Of a DNA stretch of 64,000 nucleotides, positions 41,628 through 55,203 are shown one piece after another. Numbering within the stretch: position 1 is the stretch's first letter; the number at the start of each line of letters is the position of its first letter. Below the pieces are notes generated by a model that saw only the letters and a program-made list of their open reading frames with translations, was not told the DNA's origin and ran no database searches. Source of the stretch: Charina bottae (taxonomy: Eukaryota; Chordata; Lepidosauria; Squamata; Charinaidae); contig JALMGJ010000001.1 in the NCBI GenBank assembly GCA_023362775.1, forward strand, positions 91,452,501 through 91,516,500. The letters run 5' to 3'. A program made the position numbers and the translations under genes.

Positions 41628-44600
41628 CCCCTTCATGGATCACTGCCTTGTCGTGGCGAAGGGGCTTGCGTAACTCAATGAAGTCAGGTCAAGACAGACA
41701 GGTCATGATGGAGAGTTCTGACAAAACGTGGTCCACTGGAGGAGGGAATGGCAAACCACTCCAGTATCCTTGCCAAGAAAACCCATGGACAGTATCAAAA
41801 GGCTAAAAGATATGACGCCGGAAGATGAGCCCCTCAGGTCGGAAGGTGTCCAATATGCTACTGGGGAAGAGCGGAGGGCAATTCCGAGTAGCTCCAGAAA
41901 GAGTGAAGCAGCTGGGCCAAACCCGAAAGGACGCTCAGTTGTGGATGTGTCTGGAAGTGGAAGGAAAGTCCGATGCTGTAAAGAACAATACTGCATAGGA
42001 ACCTGGAATGTAAGATCTATGAATCAAGGTAAGCTGGATGTGGTCAAACATGAGATGACAAGATTGAACATCGACATCTTGGGAATCAGCGAACTAAAAT
42101 GGACAGGAATGGGCAAATTTAATTCAGGAGACCATTATATATACTACTGTGGGCAAGAATCCCTTAGAAGAAATGGAGTAGCTCTCATAGTCAATAAAAG
42201 AGTGGGAAAGGCAGTACTGGGGTACAACCTCAAAAATGACAGAATGCTTTCAGTTCGAATCCAAGGCAAACCATTCAACATCACAGTAATCCAAGTCTAT
42301 GCCCCAACCACTGATGCCGAAGAAGCTGAAGTTGACCGGTTCTATGAAGACCTACAACACCTTCTAGAACTAACACCAAAAAAAGATGTGCTTTTCATCA
42401 TAGGGGACTGGAATGCTAAGGTAGGAAGTCAAAAAATAACAGGAATAACAGGCAAGTTTGGCCTCGGAATACAAAATGAAGCAGGGCAAAGGCTAATAGA
42501 GTTTTGTCAAGAGAACACGCTGGTCATAGCAAACACTCTTTTCCAACAACACAAGAGACAACTCTACACATGGACATCACCAGATGGTCAATACCGAAAT
42601 CAGATTGATTATATACTTTGCAGCCAAAGATGGAGAAGCTCTATACAATCAGCAAAAACAAGACCTGGAGCTGACTGTGGCTCAGATCATGAGCTTCTTA
42701 TCGCAAAATTTAGGCTTAAATTGAAGAACGTAGGGAAAACCACTAGACCACTCAGGTATGACCTAAATCATATCCCTTATGAATATACAGTGGAGGTGAG
42801 GAATAGATTTAAAGGATTAGATCTGGTAGACAGAGTGCCTGAAGAACTATGGATGGAGGTTCGTAACATTGTACAGGAGGCAGCAACTAAAACCATCCCA
42901 AAGAAAAAGAAATGCAAGAAAGCAAAGTGGCTGACTGATGAAGCTTTACAAATAGCTGAGGAAAGAAGGGAAGCAAAAGGCAAGGGCGAAAGGGAAAGAT
43001 ATAACCAACTGAATGCAGATTTCCAGAGAATAGCACGGAGAGATAAGAAGGCCTTCTTAAATGAACAATGCAAAGAAATCCAGGAAAACAATAGAATAGG
43101 GAAGACTAGAGATCTCTTCAAGAAAATCGGAGATATCAAGGGAACGTTTTGTGCAAAGATGGGCATAATAAAGGACAAAAAAGGCAGGGACCTAACAGAA
43201 GCAGAAGAGATTAAGAAGAGGTGGCAAGAATACACAGAAGAACTATACAAGAAAGATCTTAATATCCCTGAGAAATACAATGGCGTGGTCACTGACCTTG
43301 AGCCGGACATCCTAGAGAGTGAAGTCAAGTGGGCCCAGCTGAGCTATTTAAAATCCTAAAAGATGATGCTGTTAAAGTGCTGCACTCAATATGCCAACAA
43401 ATTTGGAAAACTCAACAATGGCCACAGGATTGGAAAGGGTCAGTTTACGTTCCAATTCCAAAGAAGGGCAATGCCAAAGAATGTTCAAACTACCGTACAA
43501 TTGTGCTCATTTCACATGCTAGCAAGGTTATGCTCAAAATCCTACAAGCTAGGCTTCAGCAGCATGTGAACTGAGAACTACCAGAAGTGCAAGCTGGGTT
43601 TCGAAGAGGCAGAGGAACTAGAGATCAGATTGCCAACATTCACTGGATCATGGGAAAAGCAAGAGAGTTCCAGAAAAACATCTACTTCTGCTTCATTGAC
43701 TACGCTAAAGCCTTTGGTTGTGTGGATCACAACAAACTGTGGCAAATTCTTAAAGAGATGGGAGTACCAGACCACCTTACCTGTCTCCTGAGAAACCTGT
43801 ATGCGGGTCAAGAAGCAACAGTTAGAACCGGTCATGGAACAACCGACTGGTTCAAAATTGGGAAAGGAGTACGACAAGGCTGTATATTATCACCCTGCTT
43901 ATTTAACTTATATGCAGAGTACATCATGAGAAATGCCGGGCTGAATGAATCACAAGCCGGAGTTAAGATTGCTGGGAGAAATATCAACAACCTCAGATAT
44001 GCAGACGATACCACCCTAATGGCAGAAAGTGAAGAGGAACTAAGGAGCCTCTTGATGAGGGTGAAAGAGGAGAGTGCAAAAGCTGGCTTGAAACTCAACA
44101 TTAAAAAAACTCAGATCATGGCATCTGGTCCCATCACTTCCTGGCAAATAGAAGGGGAAGAAATGGAAGCAGTGACAGATTTTATTTTCTTGGGCTCCAA
44201 GATCACCGCAGACGGTGACTGCAGCCATGAAATTAAAAGACGCTTGCTCCTTGGGAGGAAAGCTATGGCAAACCTAGACAGCATATTAAAAAGCAGAGAC
44301 ATCACCTTGCTGACAAAGGTCCATATAGTTAAAGCTATGGTTTTTCCAGTAGTAATGTATGGCTGTGAGAGTTGGACCATAAGGAAGGCTGAGCGCCGAA
44401 GAATTGATGCTTTCGAGCTGTGGTGCTGGAGAAGACTCTTAAGAGTCCCTTGGACTGCAAAGAGGTCAAATCAGTCAATCCTAAAGGAAATCAACCCTGA
44501 CTGCTCATTGGAAGGACAGATACTGAAGCTGAAGCTTAAATACTTTGGCCACCTAATGCAAAGAGAGGACTCACTGGAAAAGACCCTGATGCTGGGAAAG

Positions 44601-44786
44601 ACTGAAGGCAAAAGGAGAAGGGGACGGCAGAGGATGAGATGGTTAGATAACATCACCGATGTAACAAACATGAATTTGAGTAAACTCCGGGAGACAGTGG
44701 AGGACAGGAAGGCCTGGCGTGCTATGGTCCATGAGGTCACGAAGAGTCGGACACGACTAAATGACTGAACAACAACAACAACAAAC
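41628..44786 (+). mobile_element. BovB (RTE-clade) LINE, nearly full length
   Basis: A TGCATCCA duplication flanks it (41620-41627 and 44787-44794). The element starts CCCCTTCATGGATCACTGCC and ends in (ACA)n. It encodes an apurinic-type endonuclease and RT in one reading region with few lesions. Both halves and the 3' end match the recalled BovB family closely. BovB is known to have moved horizontally among squamates, ruminants and others, probably via ectoparasites. This copy is the likely type of driver for the Sauria SINEs. Confidence 0.95.
41728..44768 (+). pseudogene. BovB ORF (endonuclease + reverse transcriptase), two lesions
   Basis: The first open part (to 43359) has 'CIGTWNVRSMNQGKLDVVKH', 'VIQVYAPTTDAEEAEV', 'FIIGDWNAKVG' (catalytic) and 'DCGSDHELLIAKF', so the endonuclease looks intact. 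Around 43329 a small deletion shifts the frame: the residues normally linking 'EVKWA' to 'PAELFKILKDD' are missing. RT continues in the new frame until an in-frame TGA at 43572-43574 (context AACTGAGAACTACC; CGA to TGA by CpG decay is likely). It then runs open to 44768, including 'FIDYAKAFGCVDH', 'GVRQGCILSPCLFNLYAEY' and 'NLRYADDTTLMA' (catalytic). Only these two defects prevent a full protein. Confidence 0.9.
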
Positions 44787-45414
44787 TGCATCCAACAACT
44801 TTTCCAGTTTTCCCTTTCCTTTCAACCCATGTATTCATTCTTCACTTGTTTTGCAATTCAGTTTTCATCCATTCTATCTATATGTCCAAACTACCTCGAT
44901 ATAATTTTATTTTATTTTAATAAAATGTATTCAGGCAGCACCAAATAGAATAAAAAAGATAAATAAACGAACATACTTCTGTCATTCTGGTCACTTAGGG
45001 TTTTATTCAATTCGTCCATCACATATCCAATCTCTTATTTTAACACAGACACATTTTGAGTAGTCTAATCCCACTTTATTTAAGTTATTTTTCTGTTTCT
45101 CCTGACATATCCAACTCTTAGTTCTATATAACAAAGTAAACAGAAACACTTCCTTATATACATTTTCATTTCTTTCCACATACATTCATTCCTCACAACA
45201 GACCCCTATCTGCCAACATTTACACGTTAAAATTTCTTAATCCATTTTCCCATTTTTAGTAAATATCTACCAAAGTAACAAATACATCTGCTTGTTGTAG
45301 GTTTTTTTTAATCGTTTTTTTTTTATAATTTGCAATCATCCACTCTATTTTCTTTTTCAAACACACCTACCTTGGTCTTACTCCCAATCACTTGCTAAGC
45401 TTTCTATTTATTTT
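44787..45414. other. AT-rich old repeat continuation
   Basis: The sequence probably continues the element split by BovB. No coding signal remains. Confidence 0.35.
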
Positions 45415-45510
45415 CATGGTTTATTTATTTGCATATTTATTTTAAAGCTGCCCAACTCACAATTTATAACTCTGGGTGGCATACATCAATACAAACAAAC
45501 AACAATTAAG
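45415..45510 (-). mobile_element. LINE (L2-like) 3' tail
   Basis: 'TTTATTTATTTGCATATTTA', 'GCTGCCCAACTCACAATTTA', 'CTCTGGGTGGCATAC' is a reversed tail. Confidence 0.6.
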
Positions 45511-45699
45511 ATCATATGCAAACAATATAAAATCAGTATAACAAGAAGACTCACATGCATAGTCATCATATTTTCCTCTTAGTGCATTCAGCAACTAAAC
45601 TTTAACTCCATATTCATACCAACCATTCCATAACTGAAGCCTTTTAACTTTATCATAAGCTTTGCCTAAATTAACAATTGTACAATAAACTTTCTCATA

Positions 45700-46205
45700 T
45701 TCATACATTTCTCAGTGACCTGCTGAAGACCAAAAATCTAGTCTACACATTCCTACCCAGCATAAAGCCACAGTGTAGTTCCCAAATCTTGCTTATTGTC
45801 ACCTCTTGTCACCTTTTGTACCCGTTTGATCAGAATACTGCCAAACTATTTCTAGGTACACTAATTAAATTAAAGCCTGACATTAGGCTTGCTCCTTCCC
45901 TGCTATCGTTTAGGAAGTCCCTTAAGACCTGGTTATGTTGTTAGGCCTGGGGGTCTTTGGGAACGGGAAACATTCTTAGATGGCTCTATTATGATTGACA
46001 TTCTCGCTCTCTACGCAAGGTTGGCATGTCTTAAATCTTTTTGATAATATCCTACTTTTAATAATTATCTTTTATAATTTCATCTTTTTATAATGATTGT
46101 TTTTTTTACTTATTCACTGTTTTTATTTAATTGTTGTATGCTGCCCAGAGTCGCCTTGTGTGAGATGTGCGGCCGTATAAATGCGAGCAATAAATAAATA
46201 AATAA
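45700..46205 (+). mobile_element. L2/CR1-clade LINE 3' end
   Basis: The end of ORF2 is readable ('LAPSLLSFRKSLKTWLC', about 45890-45945). A 3'UTR follows with 'TATGCTGCCCAGAGTCGCC' and 'GGCCGTATAAATGCGAGC' plus (AAAT)n. A different subfamily from the element at 28119. Confidence 0.75.
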
Positions 46206-46928
46206 ATTTAAACTACCCCCCCTGAATGTTTTCCATTCACTCCTGCTACTTTCCCTTGTGTACAGGGGAATAATGATGATATTCTTCCTATCGTCAGGCA
46301 CAGATGCAACCTTCATATGCGTGCTTTCTGTAAGTAAACCGCATTTTAACGTTCATATTTCTCCAGTTAAACCATCTACAGATGCAACCTTACAATGCTT
46401 CAACATTTTCACAGCATACATTACTTCCTTTCCATCAGTTTTCTTGGATAGTAACATTTACGGCATTCATTTCAGTTCCACTCATCAACATATAACTGTC
46501 TTCCTCATATAAATGTCTGAAATCTCCTTCCATCATTTTCTTGCTTCAGTTTCTGCCCAAATAATTTCATCGCTGTTATTTTTAATTCCATTCGCTCTGC
46601 TGGAGGCTCTTCGTTTTGCCCACTTCCACATAAATGTTTCTTTTCATCAAAATAACTGTGCATTTTTTGGGTTCTTGTAATCTTAAACATTCCTTGATAC
46701 ATTTTTTTTTGTTAATGGGTTTTTCCCCTCTCTACACATTATATAAAATCTTTCTCTCATCCTCATTTTTTGGCTGCAATCATCCTGTTATATGTATTTT
46801 TTCTTTCGGCCACAGCCCGTTTCACTTTATCATTCCACAAAATATTCTTTTTCATATTTCCCATACTTCACACACTTCTGTGGCACTCTGTAACAGAATT
46901 CATTTCGTTCAGTTCCAAGTAGTTTTCA
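46206..46928. other. AT-rich, no gene seen
   Basis: Possibly old LINE sequence; short open frames only. Confidence 0.35.
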
Positions 46929-47057
46929 CATATGAAAAAGTATTAGATGATAAATTAATCTCCCAACAGAACGAATGAAAAGTAGACATAAGAAAAGTCT
47001 ACTTTTCCTTCATTCTGTTGGGAGATTAATCTATCATCTAATACTTTTTCATATATG
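46929..47057. repeat. Large inverted repeat (about 60-bp arms, 9-nt loop)
   Basis: Arms 46929-46987 and 46997-47057 ('GAAAAAGTATTAGATGATA' against 'TATCATCTAATACTTTTTC') pair almost completely, with a few mismatches and one 2-bp bulge. No TIR/TSD typing is possible; it looks like a fold-back duplication. Confidence 0.9.
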
Positions 47058-47357
47058 ACTCATGCTTTCTCTTTTTGCTGCTGCTTTTCCACTCTTGACA
47101 CTACCAAAGAATGGTCTGTCCCATATTCAAAATCTTTCTTCACTAATTCTCTCAACCTTTCATTAAAAAAAATCACAGAATGTTTTTAGATTTATATTCA
47201 TTCCTTTGTCACATGTACACATGATTAGATTTATGTTTAAGTTATGTATTTAATTTGTACACTCATCAATCGTCATTCTCATTGATTTTGTTTTTTTAAT
47301 AGCCCAATTACTTTATTCTGTATTTTCTTCAGTTGTTTCCACCCATCCATTCACGTT
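47058..47357. other. AT-rich, no gene seen
   Basis: No recognised feature. Confidence 0.4.
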
Positions 47358-47365
47358 ACCTAGTT

Positions 47366-47781
47366 CAGTGGTCCCCAACCTTTTTGGCACCAGGGACCGG
47401 TTTTGTGGAAGACAATTTTTCCACGGACCGGGGTGGTGGTGATGGTTTTGGGATGAAACCATCGGAAATGGTAAATAAAATAATGGGCGGGCCACGTGCT
47501 GACTAAAATAAGTGTCAGATTCTGACTTCTCATAAGGAGCAGGCAACCTAGATCCCTCGCATGCGCAGTTTACAGTAGGGTTCACGCTCCTATGAGAATC
47601 TAATGCTGCCGCTGATCTGACAGGAGGCGGAGCTCAGGCAGTAATGCGAGCGATGGGGAGCGGCTGTAAATACAGGTGAAGCTTCGCTTGCTCGCCCACC
47701 GCTCACCTCCTGCTGTGCGGCCCAGTTCCTAACAGGCCACGGACCGGTACTGGTCTGTGGCCCGGGGGTTGGGGACCCCTG
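47366..47781 (+). mobile_element. hAT (Charlie-like) nonautonomous element
   Basis: The termini are inverted: CAGTGGTCCCCAACC at left and GGTTGGGGACCCCTG at right. The flanks are 8-bp near-duplications (ACCTAGTT/ACCTAGCT). Interior phrases 'TTGTGGAAGACAATTTTTCC', 'GATCCCTCGCATGCGCAG' and 'CTGACAGGAGGCGGAGCTC' are ones I recall from a mammalian Charlie-group repeat. The element is well preserved. No transposase is encoded. Confidence 0.88.
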
Positions 47782-47789
47782 ACCTAGCT

Positions 47790-48338
47790 GACCACCCCTG
47801 ATTGCATTCATTCAGAATGTTGCAGTTTTTCTCCCAGCTCATCTCTGATTTTTCCAGTATCACCATTCACTGGCGTCCAACTTGTAACATGTAACTGTAA
47901 CCAATCTATAGATTCGTACTTTAATACATACCCTGAAGAACCTAGATGACAGCACTTTATATTTTCTTACATACAGTTTAGTCCTTTATTTATAATTAAA
48001 ACCATCTCTTTATTTTCATGCTTGTATTAATTCCATTTCACAAAATCAGACCACCTTCATTTAGAACTATTATATCCTTCCTCTTTTTCTTAGGTTCACA
48101 GACATAGAACATATATTTTTCTTTCATTCATCAATACATGATATTTTGCATTTCATTTCATTTCTTAGATTTTGAGGACACTTGACTCCAAAATGACTTT
48201 GGGTGGTTAGAATCTTCTTATGTCCCAAGTTGCACTCTTCCATATGATATAGTTGTTACCAGATGGGCCCACAGATATTGGATTTGATCATGGCTTTGAT
48301 CAATCAAGATCTTCACATAATAATGAAGAATAATAAAG
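47790..48338. other. AT-rich, no gene seen
   Basis: No recognised feature. Confidence 0.4.
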
Positions 48339-48480
48339 CCGGCTGGGTGACCTTGGGCCAGTCACTCTCTCTCAGCCCAACTCACCTCACAGGGTGGTTG
48401 TTGTGGGGAAAATAGGAGGAGGAAGGAGTATTAGGTATGTTCGCTGCCTTGAGTTATTTATAAAAATAATAAAGGCGGGA

Positions 48481-48525
<45 letters not shown>

Positions 48526-48530
48526 ACAAA
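48339..48530 (+). mobile_element. tRNA-derived SINE, 5'-truncated
   Basis: It starts in the central domain ('GCCGGCTGGGTGACCTTGGG') and ends with the 'GCCTTGAGTTATTTATAAA' tail and (AAAT)n. Same family and tail version as 3104 and 54224, single unit. Confidence 0.9.
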
Positions 48531-48849
48531 CTGATGCAAACTCAAGTACTCTCATAGTCTAGAGAGAAGCAAAGGAAGTAATCTTCCACAGGATTTTTTG
48601 GAACCCAGTTCTAATCATAGAGTAGCAAGTGAGAATAAGAGTCTTTTATGGAATTAGAGGTTGATCAGGGAGGGGCAGTCACTCTACAGAAGCTGGAATA
48701 CAAGACAGGTGTGGTGGGTGGGTGAGGGCGGGCAAGTGGTAGTAGCAGCTGCCTGCAGCCATGGGCAGACGGTAGCAGTAAGGAAGAAAAAGAAAAGGGC
48801 AGCGGTGGCAGAGTAGGAGGCAGAGTAAAGGGCGAAAGGGAGTTAGAAG

Positions 48850-49913
<1,064 letters not shown>

Positions 49914-50565
49914 TGATCCAGAATAGGGACTGGACGCCCCTGTTCTCAGATAGGTCACTACTTTTGGGGGGGGCGGCAGAGGGGTTATACCCGGCTGTCT
50001 TCTAGCTTTCTCCCAGCTGGCTTACTACCGTCCCATCCACCCAGCACAGCGCAGCACAGCCGCTCTTTTGCTGCCTGGGTGGGATGGGCGTTGTAGTCCT
50101 AGAGTCCGCCGCCTGTGAATAGTTTTCTCTAGGTCGCTCTGAAGCGCCTGACTATATCTCCTCCCGCGCTCTACCCCGGTTTCCTCCCGTCGCTTTGAGG
50201 CTTTTCCCTCGGGGAGGAACACTCGGGGAGGCGTCCCGGTCCCCAGCGGTGCCTGGGCATCTCGGGGGCTGCCCTTGTCCCCTTCAAGTCCAGCCGCTGC
50301 CGCGAATGGCCTTGGGGCTCTTTTCCTCTCCTGGAGGCTCCCCAGCCTGGCTGTGGAAGAGCGTGTGCTTGTGTGAAGCCCGCAGTGCATGCTAAAGCAG
50401 GAGGAACAATGGAGACAAAAGGTTTTCCTCTGAAAGCAGAGCCTTTCTCTCTTCTTTCCCCCCACCCCGAATTTGTTTAACCCGAGAGCTGCGCGCTGTA
50501 TCTGAAGGCGTGATGTGGGTTCCCAATCGTGCTGTCTGTATAATCTCTTGTAGCAGCTGCCAATT

Positions 50566-50597
50566 TTGGGGGTGGGGGGTGGGGGTGGGGGGAGGAA
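50566..50597 (+). promoter_or_regulatory. G-quadruplex-prone G-run in 5' intron
   Basis: Five G-tracts of 4-6 separated by single T bases (GGGGGTGGGGGGTGGGGGTG pattern) on the coding strand, about 0.9 kb after the donor. It fits the intramolecular G4 rule with very short loops. Confidence 0.7.
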
Positions 50598-53500
50598 GAG
50601 AGCACTTGTGGGAGAAATTATCTAGAGGGTTTCAAATAAGAGGCAAAACACTCCTCCACCAAAACCTTTTCGGGCTGGGTAACTCTTCCCGCGAAAGGGA
50701 TGAGAAGAACAACTGCATTTCAGCCGCAATCCTAAACATGCTTAACTAAGAGGTGAGCTCTACTAGGCCCAGTGTAACTCTTCTGCATAAATACGCACAG
50801 AAGTGAGCTGTTGAAATATCTGTTATAGAACGTGTGCTTGGGAAATTAGAACATCCTTTGCCTGTTTCAGTAGACAGACTTACTTGAAGAAAACCCCACT
50901 GTATTAAATAGGGTTTCTTACTATGTGATGTGAGTGTGTGCAGGACTACAGCCCTAAAGAGTTGTAAAACAGTTTTATTCTCTCTCTGCCCAACAAGTTT
51001 CTCCCCTCCCCTCCAACCCACCAACCCTCTCCCTCCCTCCCTCTCACACAGGTCCCTTGGTATTATTTAGATGTCCAAATATTCTCTTTCTCTCCCTCTC
51101 CCCCCACCCCCCAAGGGAGAAGACATTGCTTCCTGGTTCTCTGCTGTCCTAAAAGAGCCTGTATTACATAGGGGTGGTTTCTGGAGGAAACCCATCTTGC
51201 CTTTTGAACAATGTTTGAACATATGAATAAATGCAGGTGTGTCTTCTGCCTTGGTCTGCAATGCATATATTCCCAGTCTTCTGAGTACCAACAAGATGGG
51301 AATGGAGGGGGATTCCCTTGATGAGAAGAGAATCAGTAATCATGTTTGCACTCTGCTGCACAGCAAGCCCAAAGATTCTTAGGACTTAGAAGAATATCTT
51401 ACATTAAGACAACAATCCTCAACCCCTTTATGGGAGAGCAAGTTTCAGTGTGTGGAATGGGACTTACTGCTGATTTCACTCATAAACCTTATCAGGCAGG
51501 GAATTATTTTTGGTGCAATAAAGGGGCTGGTTATAGCAGGGTTGTTTCTCTTTTATAGGTGAGAATTGAGAAAGGGAAGGAGCTTGCCCAGTGCCCATTG
51601 GTGGAGAACTTAGAAAACCCAGTCCCTTTAGTGAAAAATTATGCCATATTTGGATACCGGCAAAGTTTTTCTTTATTTGCTGCTAACTTATCTCATGTAC
51701 AAATCCATGCAGTCTCAGCTTGGGGTGAGGGGTTAGGAAAAAATCAAAAACATTAGTTTGCTCCACAGCTCATTAGTAAAACAGACTATTTGTGGGGAAA
51801 AGGATGAGGGGCAGTACTGACTGTAACAGATGAATTTGCAAACTGCATCACAAGATTTCATTTTTCCACTCTATTCGCAAGTCAGTGCAATTTCACAGTA
51901 AATGTTATTGTTGTATCTAAACAATTGTATTCATATTTACTTTAAAGTGAGTTATGTTGAACTCAGTAGAATTTACTGTTAAGTAAACATATACTCATAT
52001 CATCTGTTGAGTGAACTCTATGTTCTCCTTATTTTTGTTCCAACATTTCTGTTCTTAACAGGCCAAAAGGCTTTCCTTTGATGCTTTTAAAACTAAACAT
52101 TATACATTTTACAACATATTAAGCCTGCTGCAAATAGAGCATTTTTAAGGACAAACAAATGCAACTGGGTACAGTGTGACATGCAGAGGAAGAGATCAGT
52201 TTAAGCTCCTAATTCTTGCTTGCAATCAGATTAATTCCTGATTTATGCTGCTGCTATATAACAGAGTGGAATTCTGGCCAAAAACTCAGAGACCGGACAG
52301 CCTTGAAACAGCTTTCAATGAGTCCAAATTATTTTTTTAATCTCTGGCTCCTGAAGCATTTCTCTGCACCATGTCCTTCTAAGACAGCTCTTCCTGCTAT
52401 CAATCACTGTGCCTTATTTTTAGAAAATTCCATTTGCTTTGGATCATTTCTTTTAAAAATGCAAATCTTCATGTATTGTCTTTCTCTTCATGTTCACAAA
52501 ACTCTTTTAAGAGGGACCATCACTTGTCCTATCTAATATAAGCAAAGCCCACCCTTCACTCAAAAGAATGAGATACCACTAAGACCACAGAAACAGCCAT
52601 AAAATAATTAAACCCCACTAACTGATAAATGCAGTAATGGTCACCAATAACCAAGAGCTGAAATACCCTTTGAGCAACCTTCTCAAAACAGATTCGTTTT
52701 ACATCTTATCTAAAAAAGTACAGCAGCTGCAAGCCATACAGGTGAGCATCATTCTGCCACCCTGAGGCAATCAGAGGAAGGCCTTGTGGCTTACTCCATA
52801 GACCCTTATATAGTAGAGGCATAACAAGCGGCACCCAGTTTCAGGAACAAAAACAATAATTGGATTAATGTAGGGCAAAGGTATCTGAAGTTAGGAGATG
52901 CCAGACTAGGAAGGTTTGGAGGGTAATAACAAAGCCTCTGAAAACTGCGTACTTGCTTGTGGTAGAAAAAAATGATGTTCTGATTTTGGGTTTTAATGAT
53001 TAATTGGTTTATTTTAATAGAAATAATGTTACTATGGTTTAATCATTGGTAAGAGATTAGTTTTGTAAATTTATCTATATCTGTATTGGAGAAAGTTGGA
53101 AGTCACTTTTCCGTCTTTGTTTTCTGTCTATTTGCACTTTATAGAATGCTCCCAGATTTAGCCAAATGGATCCCTGGAATCCAGTCTTCACCAAGAGATG
53201 GTCATTGTACTGCCACAAGTTTCCATGGGGCGGGGAGGGACATCACGTGTCTCATGATTTCACTGTGCCCTTGCCGTCATAGGGGCTTATATTAGATGCT
53301 TATGCCTACTGACTGAAGGGTCCAAGTCACTTTTAAGGACAATTTAATAAAGCAGTCCCTCTTCAAAGATGCAAAAGTATGGATCAATTGATGCCTAACT
53401 GAGCCCCAAATCCACGTTCTCAGTGTCCTTTCAGCATATGTCCTTAGCCCTTGCTGGAATTCCATATACTTTGATCTTGCAAATGTGCCTTCTGCTAAAA

Positions 53501-54223
53501 ACATAGGGAATAGTTACCTCTTTGTAGGCATGTGCTTGAATTTGATAAAACTGAATTTGTCAACAAACTGTGGCTGGGTTCATGTGTAATGCAAGCAAGG
53601 ATTGGTATGATTTACTAATTACAGTAGTTAAGTTTGGTACTGTTGCCCTTGAAAGAAACAAAACACCTTTTGATTTAGCACAATGTATGTACCCAGCCAA
53701 TGACTTTGTGGAGCTTGTAGCTGAGACAGCATAGGCATCTGGTACAAGTGACGATGATGTCACATGCATCATGAGAACAACACAATTAAATTGTGTAATT
53801 TGCAAGATGATGTCATGATGCACATGACCACATTTGCCTTTCCCCCCCCTTCCTCCATGCCCATATATCTGTCATTGCCTTGTTCTTGTTACAGCCACCT
53901 TGCTAGCCAACTCTCATGGAAAGTAAGGAAGAAATATGAGCAGAAAAGTCATAACAGTTGAATTCATGCAATATACTTCACCCAATCCAGTCAGGGAGAA
54001 AATGAGGCAGACTATGTTTAGGGCACCTTTTCTAGCCCCCTCCCCATATGGGGTGAGCAGAGTGGATCCTAAATAGGGCTGCTCAGTCGTGGATACAGCT
54101 GCCGAACTACCCGTTAAAATTTTGCCTTTGGAAGACAATCTTACTCGGCTACGAGTGATCACCAATGAATGAAATGAATGAATGAATGACTTCACCCAAA
54201 ACTTGACCTAACAAAAGTAGAGA

Positions 54224-54412
54224 AAGAGAGCCAGTTTGATCTAATGGTTAAGGTACTGGGCTAGAAACCAGGAGTCTGTGAATTCTAGTCCCGCCTTAGG
54301 CATGAAAGCCAGCTGGGTGACCTTGGGCCAGTCTCTCTCTCAGCCCAACTCACCTCATTATTTATAAAAATAATAAAGGTGGGATAAAAATTAATTAAAT
54401 AAATAAATAAAT
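54224..54412 (+). mobile_element. tRNA-derived SINE, full head
   Basis: 'GAGCCAGTTTGATCTAATGG' head, 'GTGAATTCTAGTCCCGCC' B-box area, 'GACCTTGGGCCAGTC', a short tail 'TTATTTATAAAAATAATAAA' and (AAAT)n. The 'CACAGGG...GGAGGAAGGAG' section present in other copies is deleted. Confidence 0.88.
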
Positions 54413-55195
54413 TACAGTGTTTACATAAGATGCTATGCTCAAACAAACAAACAAACAAACCATATTAGAACTTAATATGGTGGCTTGGTTCATATTTTAT
54501 GTTGACCCACCAGCAACATCCTCCCATTTTAACTAGTTTATCATTCTGTGAACTTCCAAGGCAGTTTTCAAAGCCAATACTAGCTGAAGGGCTGTCAGTG
54601 AAACAAAATGAATCTAGGATCTTTTGCCAGACCAATGAGAATACAGAGGAGCACTACTAGAGTTATGTGAAGTTATATTGGGGTGGTGGTAGAAATGGGT
54701 GGCAGTCTTTATTTAAAGTAATTTTAGCCACTTTTTTAAAAAAAACAATTGTGGACTATCAAGAAAACTAGTAATTAACTATAAATTCTCTCTCTCTCCA
54801 CCCCACTTTTTTAGCTTCATTAAAGATAAAGACTGAGTCAAGAAAAATCAATAAAAACAGGAACCCTGCTTAGCTGGCTGGCTAAAGCAACAGAGTTACT
54901 AGCCAAGCCAAAAATACCCTGCCATAAGAGGAATCACTTGGCATCTGAAAGTAGGAAGGATGCCAAATGAATATTCTGAATCAGGGAATCCCACAATCTC
55001 AGGGGCATTGCTGGAAAGGTCCTGTCCCATTTACCTACCCAACAGAAACAGGATACAGAACAAGGGACTTCTTCCATGCAAGTGGATGAGTAAGAAGAAG
55101 GGGTGGTTCTTAGGTAGCAAACTTAGGTACCCTCCATTAGGGGGTGGAGAAGGAGGCATGCAGAGGAACAGTTGAAACAGTTCTGATTAGTTACT
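54413..55195. other. No gene seen
   Basis: Intronic unique-looking sequence with a short (CAAA)n near 54440. Confidence 0.4.
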
Positions 55196-55203
55196 CATTA
55201 GCT

